NCBI GenBank assembly: GCA_013396655.1 | Contig: WBMV01007702.1 | Location: forward strand, 429,033-493,032 | DNA: 64,000 nucleotides | Source: Campylorhamphus procurvoides | Lineage: Eukaryota; Chordata; Aves; Passeriformes; Dendrocolaptidae | Direction of reading: 5' to 3' | Shown: positions 54,040-64,000 of the stretch, one piece after another | How the letters are laid out: every line of letters begins with the position of its first letter | Position numbering within the stretch: the first letter of the stretch is position 1 | Program-made: the position numbers and the translations under genes | The notes under the pieces: model-generated | Databases searched by the model: none | Told to the model about the DNA's origin: nothing | What the model saw: the letters and a program-made list of their open reading frames with translations, nothing else

Positions 54040-54243
54040 CTGGGCAAGGAGGGGCTCAGGTGGGACATCAGGAGGAATTTCCTCATGGAAAGGGTGGTCA
54101 GGCATTGGAAGGGGCTGTGGAGGTGCCCAGGGGATGAGTTGAGAGGCCACTCGGTGCTCTGGGCTGGGTGACGAGGTGGGGATCAGGCACAGGCTGGGCT
54201 GGCAGCCTTGGTGCTCTTCTCCAGCCTTAGTGATTGTGGGATC
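54040..54243 (+). mobile_element. CR1 LINE fragment, 3' end, plus orientation
   Basis: The sequence follows the CR1 3' end in sense orientation: GGGACATCAGGAGGAATTTC, CTCATGGAAAGGGTGGTCAG, GCATTGGAAGGGGCTG, then ACTCGGTGCTCTGGGCTGGG, GACGAGGTGGGGATCAGG, and at the end CTTCTCCAGCCTTAGTGATT. The part that normally reads GTGGAGTCACCATCCCTGGAGGTGTTC is shortened, so there is an internal deletion near 54118-54145. The copy is 5'-truncated, as is usual, and ends with ATTGTGGGAT instead of the ATTCTATG tandem. Confidence 0.92.
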
Positions 54244-55499
54244 CACAGCCCAGACTCACCTAGGACTGTGCAGTACCCAGGGTTTGTCCTCCTTTCATTG
54301 AAGGTGGGAAAATGTCCAGCCAGTGATTGATGGGTTTTTGGAACTTGTTCAGGTATTTTACTTCATTGGGATGAAGAGCGTTCTTACACTGGAAGTGGAT
54401 CCAGCCTCCCCTGTGCTGCAAAGCTCCTGCTGGCTCTGCACTGACTTTTTGCTCTTAAATTTATAAAGAAAAGAGAACTATAAAAAGCAGCAAAAAGTAC
54501 AGCAGACCTGAAATCATTCTGCTTATTCTGTGTTGAAGATGAAATTTAAAATTAAAATCCAGCTGAACAGGTGAGTTAAATATGAGCAGTCAGTGTTTGA
54601 GGACAATTCCTTCTGGGAAGCTTTTGGTGAAGGTTCGAAAACTTGCCAAGGTCAGGATTTCTGAGGATCCTGGTAAACCCTGTCCTGAAGCTTGTGCTAA
54701 ATGCTAAGCCTGAGTTGGGTTCTCATTCCAGGAACAAGAGGTGTGACCATCCCTGAGGGGGTTTGGGGCAGGTGTGTCCCAAAAGAAGCAGATTGGCAAA
54801 ACCAGTGGCAAACCCCTCGTGATATCTGTGCAGGATGGGGTTTGGAAAACTGACTTGCAGAGCAGGCCTGGAGCATCCTTAATGCTGGAGCAGCTCTCAG
54901 GCAGCTCTGTCATTTGGAATGTGAGTGACGTCAGTTCTTCTGGCCATCTGCTTAGAAAATCTAGTTGTAACTGAAAATATCCAGCCCTTTTTTCTCCATT
55001 GCTAGGTGGTGACTACACACTTATGTAATTTAACAGCTCGAATTCTTTTCCATTCTGGTGATCTCTTCACGGAGCCGTACCAGGGGAGGGATCCTGCGGG
55101 CAGGGGCTCAGCAATTCCTCAGCCAGAGGGCAAAGCCCAGGGCTGGGGGTTACAATGGGGTCCTGTCTGTTCTGGGACCCTTGGGTGGGTGACCTTGCAT
55201 AGGGACGTTCTGATTTCCCCCCCAGTTTCCCTCCCTTATTAAGCAGTGCTAATGACACTTCCTCTGTGCAGGCATTGTTGGGCTCTCATGAGTCACGCCA
55301 GGAACACTGAGCAAGGCAGGGAGGGATGGCTGGAACTGCTGCCTGTGCTGCTCTGTCAGCCCCTGCCTTTCCCCCTCTGCTTTCTGCTCAGCACATCCCA
55401 ACATCCCCTTCCCTGCTGTGCCTGCCATACCTGTGGAGCTCACTGCTCCTGCACGTGGAGTATAAAACTCTGGGTGAAGAGCAGTGATGAAAATGCACT
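54244..55499. other. Non-coding stretch
   Basis: 54460-54620 is AT-leaning. 55070-55500 is GC-richer with overlapping frames. No gene is supported. Confidence 0.45.
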
Positions 55500-55770
55500 C
55501 TGAGTGTCTGAGAAATAAAGGGAGCAGAACTGTCAGCCATTTCCTAAAGCCTTTTCAGAGAACCCAAGAACAGGTTGTGAACCTAATGCTGTAAACATTG
55601 CCATACAGACTCAAGATTAATATAAAACCTTCCTTTTGTATTTACTCAGATTCCTAGTAAATACATTTTCCAAGCAGAATAACCGTAACACCCTGTGATT
55701 CATGTTTGTTTAGTGTTTCCTCTAACCTGAGTGCAAAAGTAAAAGCTGTTTCTATGACTGATCCTTAATG
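55500..55770. promoter_or_regulatory. CNE-like block
   Basis: Low-repetition sequence with CTAATGCTGTAAACATTGCC (FOX-like TGTAAACA), AAGATTAATATAAAACC, AGTAAATACATTTTCC and AATAACCGTAACACC (a MYB-like AACCGT core). Texture-based call only. Confidence 0.25.
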
Positions 55771-58649
55771 CCAGCAGAGTCCTGCCCCAAGCAAACCTTT
55801 GGCTCCCCCCACTCCACCAGTGCCCAGGAAAAGAGAACTGGTATCACTGGGAAAAAGTATGATGGGGAATTTGCAAGGAGGAGCTGAATTTTTAGGATCT
55901 AGAGTGTAAAAAGAGGGACTTTTTGTATATTCTTTTTAGATTCTCAGGTCATGCATGTTAAAATTTAACTTGGAACGGAAGGAACTCCTGATCTTGAGGA
56001 GGGTTGTGATGGGCAGGAAATGTGCTCATTTGTATAATATCAGAACCAGTCAGTATACAATAATTGGGTTTTTGCCCTGGAAGCTTTTCCACCTGTCATG
56101 CATAGCTGGGAACTCCCAGTGACCCTTCAGCTGGTTCCAGCACCCGCTCCCTCACACAGGGAATCTTTGTGCTGCATCTCCTGTTACAATGCACCATTTT
56201 GGGACATTAATACTGAGTTGGAGCTCCAGAGCTTGCATTTATTTTCCTGAAGCACTGGAAGAATGATTTCATATTGGGGGGGGAAGGAGAGGGAATTACT
56301 CAGTCGTTAGGTTTAATTGTTCTGAATCCTTCCAGTGCTTCATGAGCAAATGTACTGAGGAGATGAGCAGTATAGTGGGAAATGTGATGGAAAGGTATAA
56401 TTTGACCACCTACCACCAGCAGCTGAAAAGCAGTTCAGGGGCTGCCTGTCTATCAGGATTAATCAGTGGTTCATTATTGAAAATACTTGGTGTTCTCCTG
56501 CAATCCTTTGGGATGGGCTCAGCCCTCCTGAGGTGTTTGCTGAGGGAACAGGAGGGATGGTCCAGAGAGCACCTTTGGTTTGCTGCAGTTTCAGGGTCTT
56601 TTGAGGGGAATTGCCTTGGAATGGGCAGAAGGGCTGGAAGGGCTGGCAGAGCCCCCCTGCTCAGCATCTCCTCTCCAGACAGTTTATGGCCCCCCTGTCT
56701 CGTCATTTACCTCCAGCTGAACTCTGCCGGTGGACGTGGCCAAGTATTTCATTTGGACAAGAAAAAAAGGAGCATTATTGAAAGGGACTGACCTTTCCAT
56801 CACCCTCTTCTGTCGTCATGGTGCTTTTATAGCATTTCTCTCGACCAACCCCTTCCCTTTTCTGAACCACAATAATTCCCCTCCTCCTCTCAGTCCATCC
56901 TCCCTGGGGACGTGGTGGTTTCTCTTTATTTTCACAGACACCTGCCCTGCTCTGCTCCTTCCCTAAAATCCTGGGGGCTTCTGGCAGGAGCCAAAATGAT
57001 CTCCTGGGGTCCATCAGCAAGGCTGGGCTCACCCTGCTGGTCTGAGCAGGCTCAGCAGAGAACCAGGACCTGAGGAGCCTTTGCTGAGGGTATTTCATGG
57101 CATTTGTGCTCCTGGAGCATTTGGTTTATAGGTAGAGTGGCTTTTGGTTTGTGGGCCAGGGAGTTTAGTGCCTTTGCCCTGATCTGAAACCCATTTTGGA
57201 CGTGGGAAATAATCCCATTGAGCCTGAGAACTGAGTGATAACTGTGCCAGGCTGGCTCTGAGGGGAGAATTCAGGCAGGACAGGTGAGGGATGGACGGGG
57301 AATGTGTGGCCATGGGAAATGTGTGTGTTGTTCTCAGGAAAAGTCCAGCCTGAAAATGAGATTACTGACTTACCCTGAGCACACAAGGTCTAAAATGACA
57401 GATATTCAAAATACTGGGGAAGGTGGGGTTGTTTCCCTGAGTTTGTGTTGATAAACACAAAGTACCAAACTGCTCAAAGCAGCACTTTAGCCATTTTCAG
57501 GGATAACTGAGGTGCTTTGGGGCTGTCACTGGATTTCAGGGATTATTGGGTATTCTGCATGGAAGAATTTTCCTTGTCCTGCTTTAGTGAATTTTGCACA
57601 ATTGGGAGCTTTTGACTGTTGTGGTGCCCTGGACTGAACCTGCTGGGGTTCACGTGGACCCGGCAGGAATGTGTGTAATTCCAGGTGATCTTTGGAATTG
57701 CTGCTCTTATTGTTGGTCATTCAGGTTTGACAATACTGGGAAAATTGACAGCATTGCTTTTGGTACCTTTAATTAGTCCTCTAGATACAAAGCCTTTCTC
57801 CCTTGCTCTGAGTCTTGCATCTCACATGATTTTAGTATGGAATCGAAACTTTACAGTTCCCACGAGATGCAAGTCAAGCACAGGCTCAGAGAGGTGGATG
57901 TTTAAATCCAAGTATTTCTGCTTCAAAACCTGGCAGGAATCCCGTGGTAAAGAATTCAATGAAAGTGTCACATTTGTGCATTCCTTAAGCAAAGATTCAT
58001 CTCGGTGTGCTTGGAGAGGTGAAAACTGGGTTTTGCTTCAGCTCCTAATGAACATTAGAATTCACTGATGCTGACAGTGACCTTGGGCTGGAATGAACTG
58101 AGTTCTCTACAGTGCCCATTGGAAGCATTTTTATTCCAAATCAAGGATGGTGCTGAAATCATAAGAAGGGGTTAATGTTTAGTGCCCCAGGTGAACCCTT
58201 GACAGGTGAGAGCCACGTCCTCACCCAGGTTGTGCTTCTACTGTTTTCCTTTTGCACCTCTGCAAGTTTTAATCTCTGTAGTAATCACTCTTCCTGAGCA
58301 CGAGGCTTGAGCAGGAGCCAAGGGGAGGCAGAAAGGAGCCAAAGTGCTGCCAGGTTCTTCCAGCAGCCGTGTTGCTGTTATTGATGGGCCCTGGGCTGGC
58401 AGCCAGCACTGCCCAGCCTCTCCTGGATCCAGGGCAGGGGAGAGCCAGACAGGAGCATTGATTGCTCCTTCAGCCTGGTCTGACATCAGGGAAAGGGGGA
58501 AGCTGCAACCTCAACGCTCCATGAGGAGCACTGGGACTTTCTGGAGCACATTGGTGGCTTCCTTCTGTCCTGGAGATGAGTCTGTGGAATTCTTTCTAGG
58601 GACAAGGAAGGGAGTGAGTGTGTGTAACTGAGTGGCTCAGTGTTCCCAG
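55771..58649. other. Non-coding stretch
   Basis: 55890-56060 is AT-leaning (GTATATTCTTTTTAGATTC, CATGCATGTTAAAATTTAAC) and may hold a small element. A poly-G run lies near 56276-56283. Frames at 56342-56791 (149 codons, plus) and 56410-57098 (minus) overlap and have no recognisable domain. No gene is supported. Confidence 0.45.
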
Positions 58650-61600
58650 CTGGGCTGTGTGTACAAAGGTGACATTAGTCAGACTGGATGATTCCTGAGC
58701 CTTGTAACCTCCCCTTAATGATGCTGTAAATAAACCCATCAGAGTGGATAAATCACAGTGAAGTGATTCAGGCGAGTGGTTGGAGGGGTAAAAACCTTCA
58801 AAGCCTGTAGTTGGTGTGAGATGGCTCAAGCACCTTCACACAGGGGTACCTTAGTTTATCAGAATGCCATTTTGGGTGCAGTTTCAGGTATCTGCAGATG
58901 GAACCTCTTTGCCCACAGGAATGAGGTGCCTTTCACTCTCTGGTCCTACCCCAGGACTTTCTGTCCATTGGTTTCCTTGTGGGCCTGAACCAGAAGATTG
59001 ATTTTGTTCTACTGAAAAATGTAGTCATTAAAAAGAGAGCCATTCATTAATGTAGTTCTTTAGCCTCATTGTTTCATGTGGAGGAGAAAACACCCCAAAA
59101 ATAAATCTGACTTATGCACGAGGCATAAAAGTGTTGTCTGAGATGTTAACAGATCTCAGTCAGCTGCCATGAGTGAGCTGGGAGGCAAGATGCTTAAACA
59201 TTGCCCCTTTAAATGGGGGCCAGCCTTGTACAGGGGTTTTGAACAGGTTTTTGAGGATATTTAGACACTTATTTCTCTCTCTGGAATCCTGTCCATGAAC
59301 CTGAATAAACCTGTGACTAAGTTACTGGTTGGCTCCAGTGTAGGTGTGTGAGTCTGTGCTTCAGTGATGGATTATCTGAGTGTTTTACATCATCTGCTTC
59401 AGGATGAGTTGCAGTCCAGAAGTGCCTTTCTGTTGCTGCAGGGGAATGTGGACAGCTATCCCAAATACAGATAGCTCCATGTGAACACCTGAAATCAGGT
59501 GGTGTCTGTGATGATCCCCATTTTCAATGCCATATTCCACACCGAGGTGCTCAAGGTACATGAGCTGACTTGGAGAAGAGAGTGATGTGTGAGATGTGCC
59601 AGGAAAGGGAGCAAGAAAAGAGCAGCTCCTGTGGAATGTCCACGTTTGGAGAACACTCTCATAGACTAACTTAAATCTTCTTTTTAATTGAACTCCACGT
59701 TCAGAATGATGAACTGAGCCCTTGGGAGTTGTTGGGAGTTTCCACAATGACTTCCTGCAACAGTTCTCTGCAACTCTTTGGAAGGTGCTGAAAAAGGTTT
59801 GAAACCCAAATGTTCAACATGTAGAAGACAAAACTCTTGAGCTCCATCTTGAATTGTTTCCCAGCTGGAATTAATAGCATTTAACCCTATTAAAGAATTA
59901 GGAAAATGAGATTCTTTGGGGTTTGTTTTCTATGAAAACACAAGTCTTGTTTCTGTAGGACTTTCTGCTGGAACATATCAGACTCCTTTAGGAATTATGA
60001 TACTGTTTACACAAACGTTTACATTTGGTTTACCTAAAGCCTTTCAAATAACATCAGTAGCAGAGCCAGGAATAAAATACAGTAGTGCTGACCTTCAGGG
60101 CTATGACTGTCACTGCTGCCCTAAAGATGAGACACAGATCAGTCCCCAGATGTCACAAAGGGGAGGTGCTGCTCTTTTATTTTAACATTTTTTCTGGGAA
60201 AACGAGTTATTGGAAATATCCCTGAGAAGGGCATGTCCCCTTCACATTAACTAGAGTAAGGTGACAGTAGGGAGAACCAGAGAGTTCTGCACAAAACCTA
60301 AGGCCTGTGACTCTAGATTTAAAAACCATGTGCTTGCTTTAATTCAGGAGATCCTAAAATTAGGTTGTTGGCATTTCTTTGTTCAGTGTCCTCACTCCCA
60401 ACAGTGCCTGAGGGACTCGTCTCCCTGTGTTAGGAATTTTGGGTTTAGACTGATAGGCAAATTAAATAAAGTGATTGTAAAGAGTGAAGTTGAGATTTGG
60501 GGGTTTTGGTAAGGTTTTTGACCAGCTTTAATTCTAATTAAAAAGGGGAAGAAAGAACATTACCATGACTGCTTTCCCATCCATCTGAAAGCTGCCTCAA
60601 CTTGAATTCCACACAGGTCCTGTTGACTCTGACAGCACATGATTTTAGTACCTAATTCTATTAGTCATGACCCAAATCAGCTTTCAAATGGTTAAAGGCA
60701 TAGAAGAGGAGTAGGAGTGGAGTGTCAAGAATAGCTTGGAAGAAGATGTTATCCCACATACCAAGGAGTTGGTATCTCAAAGGTGTCACAGAGATGGAAG
60801 TGAGGAGAGGACTGAACTGCCAAGTTGGCTTAACAAACAAACACTGACTCTCCGTGGAACAGGCACTGCCATTAACTGAGAACACCCCTTGGTGCTCCTG
60901 GTGTGGAGCATCCAGGGAGCTCAGGAGGAGCTGTTCCTGTGCTTCCCCTTGAAAACTCTGCCCATCAGCAGGACCAGTGTTTGTCACCTCCAGAGAACAG
61001 GATCCAGCACCCTCCCTCCTCAGCACCAGCACTCCTGAGTGAGTCACTTGGCTGCCTTTGTTGTGCAGTTGGAAGATGGGCACAGGGCTGGTGGATCCAT
61101 GCACAGCTCCTTGGTTCTTCATACAGGTCATGACTGAAGCCTCAGTAAAATCAGGCCTAATTTCTGAGGGTAATTGTCACTAAAGAGGCGTTTTTGGCCT
61201 TAGTGTTTGGTTCCCTCTGTGTGGAGCTGTGGAAATGCTGCTCCATTTACATTTTTTATAGTCCTGTTTCTCACCACTCCAAACATGCCATCGTGCTGTC
61301 TTTGGATGGATGAGAAGAACCACAGACCTACAAAGCAGCAAGTGGAAAGCTGTAGGAAAGAATGTCAGGAGCACTGACGGGGTCTGAGGGAGCTGGAAGT
61401 GCTGGAAGTTTACTGTGGATGTGTTGGAGTGAAGGGAGTGTCAGAAAACCCACCTTCAGGATGCCTGGTGGTGTTAATGCATTCACATGAAGTGCAGCCC
61501 TTAATTTCATTTGCATATCTTAGTTTCTGGGTACTTACCAGGAGCTTCTCACCCTGTTGAGAGGAAAGGTGACCCAGAAGGAGCAGATTTCCAAGGTATT

Positions 61601-62109
61601 TTAAAAGCACACATTTTACCAGAGATAGATACTCCTTCACTCTGGATTTTCGAGGCTGGAGAGCTCAGTGGTGGAGCTCTCCCTTTAAGGCTTGTGGTTA
61701 TAGTCCATGTTTTAATCGCCACTTTGATCTGATTAAATCCTCAGCCACAGAGAAATCAGCTTAGAGAAACATGTCTCCTGTTGAACCTGAGAGCAGCAGC
61801 AGTTCCGAAAACCAAGCCAAATACCATTAGAAAAAACTGAAAGCTTTAGGTCTCACAGAGTCTGGTGACGTGGTGATTCCCTGAGCTCTGCTTTGCACCC
61901 AGGCCCTGGAGCCTGTCAGGGGGGGATATCCAAACTGGGGTTCATCTCTAAAACACAGGAACCCTGGCCCAGGCATCAAGTGGAACCAGCCTGGGTTTGG
62001 TTGGGTTTCCATTCCTGTGCCTCCTGCCCCTTCACACAGTGCCAGGAGTCAGGGGTGTGTAGGATGGAGAGCAGGGAGGAGTTATTGTGCTTTCCCTGGG
62101 AGCTGGGCA
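58650..62109. other. Non-coding stretch
   Basis: 59000-59170 and 59860-60070 are AT-leaning (GGAATTAATAGCATTTAACC). 60440-60560 includes ATTAAATAAAGTGATTG. The minus frame at 60661-61131 (156 codons) overlaps a plus frame and has no domain. No gene is supported. Confidence 0.45.
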
Positions 62110-62490
62110 TCAAATGAGTTTTAACCTTCTTTCGATCTGTCTGTCACCTTATTGCACTCAATCTCCTATTTAGATGTAATTCAAATCCATATGTGGCTCT
62201 CTTCACCAAGATTATAACACAGAAAATATCCCATTAAACAACTCCAAGGGCACCCTACAAAAATCCTTAATCTGTGGATCAATATTAAAGCTGTATGGAG
62301 AAACAAAGGGGGGCAAACACCTCTGTAAACAAGGAATGTGTTTCTCTGATCTTAGATTTACCCTGATATTACTCCCAGTGTAGCTTTCAGCAGGCTCTGT
62401 GTTCATCCTTACTAGTACAGGCAAGGAATGTCCATCACTGACTGCTGATCTTAAATTAAATTTCCTGCATTGTTTCACCTGATCTTTTGA
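62110..62490. promoter_or_regulatory. CNE-like block
   Basis: Contains TTTCGATCTGTCTGTCACC (a MEIS/TGIF-like TGTC repeat), GTAATTCAAATCCATATGTGG (a CATATG E-box in a near-CArG context), AGATTATAACAC and CTTAAATTAAATTTCC. Judged by texture. Confidence 0.25.
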
Positions 62491-64000
62491 GGCAGCAGGG
62501 CTGTTGTTTCATCCTTGAGTGAAAGTTCAGACCTGTTCCTTCCCACACTCACACGAAGTCGGAGTCAGGAAATGTGAGTCTTGGTTAGGAAAGTTGTGCA
62601 AGCAAAGCCAGTCACTTCTGCCTTCACCTGGAATTCTGTGTGTCCCTCTGGAATCCTGAGGGAGCTGCATTTGCAGTGAAGTCCTGGTTTACACCCTCTT
62701 TGGCCCTGCTAAGCCCCACCAGTTGACTCCACCATTATGTAGGAATTCCCTTTGTACAGCTCTGCTGCAGCTGAAGCAGCCCAGGGGCAGGGCAGGGATC
62801 AGGGCTGGGATCAGGGGTCAGGGACGTGCCCAAGGTCACCTCAAGGAGGCTGCAGTGGGAGAGGTGACCCAGCTCCTGGCCGTGTGTGCTCCCTGTGCTC
62901 TGAGAGCTGGCCCTGTCTGAGCTCTGGTACACCCTGTGCAAACACCAGTGTCTCTACTGCCCTTCTGTCTGCCCCTTTGTAAAGCTGCTGGGGGGGCTGG
63001 AGCAGCCCCAGGGAAAGGGAAAGCCGGGATTCCAACAGGTGTGTTGTCACCTGTCCTGCAGCTTTGTCCTAGGAGGGAAACTCAGCAGAGGAGAGGGATC
63101 AGAGGGAATAAATTTCCATTAATTGACTCAGTTTTGAGCTCGGTTTGTACCCCGTGCTGAAGGTTAAAAGCCCCCAGGTGCCTCCCTGCTCAGCTGGAGG
63201 CACTGCCAGAGGTGCTGGGGGAGATGGAGGTGTCACTTCTGCTTTTCAGTGTTGGAGCTGCAGGGGAGGAGAGGCCTGTCCAGCCCCAGCACGGCTGTTC
63301 TGCCAGGGCAGCAGCTCACAGAGCCCAGGAGAAAGGCAAGAAGGACACAGGGCCCCAACCTATTGTTTCCCCTCTTCATTCCAAATAATCGTGACTTCCA
63401 TGACCTCCTGGCTCGTTCCCTGTAAGGAGGATTTTGGGACAGCTGCTGCCCTGAACAGCTGAGCCAGGCTTTGTATCCCAGCTCCTTCCTCCCCCTCCAG
63501 CAGCAGTGGAGATGGTAAACTCTCCCACAAAATTAATGTGTGTTCATTGATGAGGGCTTGGGATTCTGTTTGATATTTCAAGTAGTTATTCCTTCCTCCT
63601 TCTGGAATTTGCTGCTTTACCTCCATTCCCTGCTGTTCCTGTTCACAGAGTGAGAGCTCAGCCTGTGTCTTGGGGAATTTGGCTAAACTTGGCCTTGCTG
63701 AGCTCAGGACTGTGAGTCTGTCAGAGAGGTTGGATCAGAGGTGATGTGTTTGCAGCCCAGTGATGTGTTTGCAGCCCAGTTCAGCTCTTCTCCCTCCTAA
63801 GCAGAAGTTTTGCTGTCATGGCTGGGGGAACCTGCCTGACTTTCCTGGACAGTAATCCTCAAGCCACGTGTTGGGAACAGCTTGGATGGCTGCAAAGGGT
63901 TTCTGCCTTAAGGTGTTTGAGGCCTCTGAAGCTTTTGGCTGTTGCACCACATAAGGTTGGTTTAGATCTACCTAAAGGTGATAGTTTTTGTTTCCATTGC
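62491..64000. other. Non-coding stretch at right edge
   Basis: GC-richer unique sequence with overlapping frames at 62723-63462 on both strands. CCCAAGGTCACC at about 62830-62841 recalls an inverted MIR core, but too little matches around it. No gene is supported. Confidence 0.45.
63741..63778. repeat. Tandem duplication, 19 bp x 2
   Basis: GTGATGTGTTTGCAGCCCA occurs twice in direct succession without mismatch, at 63741-63759 and 63760-63778. The identity suggests a recent local duplication. Confidence 0.97.

Noticed and set aside
62829..62842. CCCAAGGTCACC resembling an inverted MIR
   Set aside because: Only about a dozen bases match; the flanks do not.
1..64000. tRNA, rRNA, snRNA, CRISPR, bacterial operon or viral gene
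   Set aside because: None of the characteristic sequences was recognised on either strand. No endogenous retrovirus or LTR pair was seen either, though a badly worn one could escape reading by eye.

Overview
The window looks like nuclear DNA of a bird, from inside a large intron or an intergenic regulatory landscape. Four things point there. Two short, 3'-end copies of the avian/reptilian CR1 LINE are present (about 3205-3320 minus, 54040-54243 plus). Worn MIR-type SINE fragments are present (about 14955-15140, 33538-33622). Interspersed repeats are otherwise very sparse. Several GC-rich minisatellites occur. No intron-free gene, bacterial-style operon, phage, CRISPR array, rRNA or tRNA gene was recognised. 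The exact species cannot be read from the sequence; a passerine is only a guess from style.

Coding content is almost nil. The one stretch I can defend as protein-coding is a candidate internal exon at 14176-14262 on the plus strand. It has a pyrimidine-rich acceptor, 29 open codons, a GTGAGT donor, and many CpGs compared with its flanks. I do not recognise the protein. All longer open frames look like chance openings in GC-rich or repetitive DNA; several run on both strands over the same minisatellite.

Layout. 1-152 is a CpG-dense edge. 153-14080 is non-coding, with AT-rich blocks that look like conserved non-coding elements (CNEs), one CR1 and a 13-bp inverted repeat. 14176-14262 is the exon. 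14955-18137 carries the clearest MIR, a weaker SINE scrap and a small minisatellite. 18138-23640 shows little. 23640-25301 is the most structured part: a CNE-like open block, then minisatellite, CpG island, and two more minisatellites back to back. 25980-28490 is a long CNE-like tract with RFX, FOX and homeodomain-like sites. 37490-38060 is a second CpG-rich zone containing a 50-bp higher-order minisatellite. 38330-38780 is another CNE-like block. 38781-64000 is ordinary non-coding DNA dotted with CNE-like blocks, G-quadruplex motifs and the second CR1.

The most economical reading is a plus-strand gene with very long introns crossing the window, whose introns hold many candidate enhancers. 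Calls of CNE-like rest on base composition, clustered transcription-factor motifs and retained CpGs, not on any alignment, and carry low confidence. I found no evidence for a new multi-gene system. The items most worth checking are the orphan exon, the minisatellite/CpG-island cluster at 24291-25301, and the palindromic sites inside AT-rich blocks.
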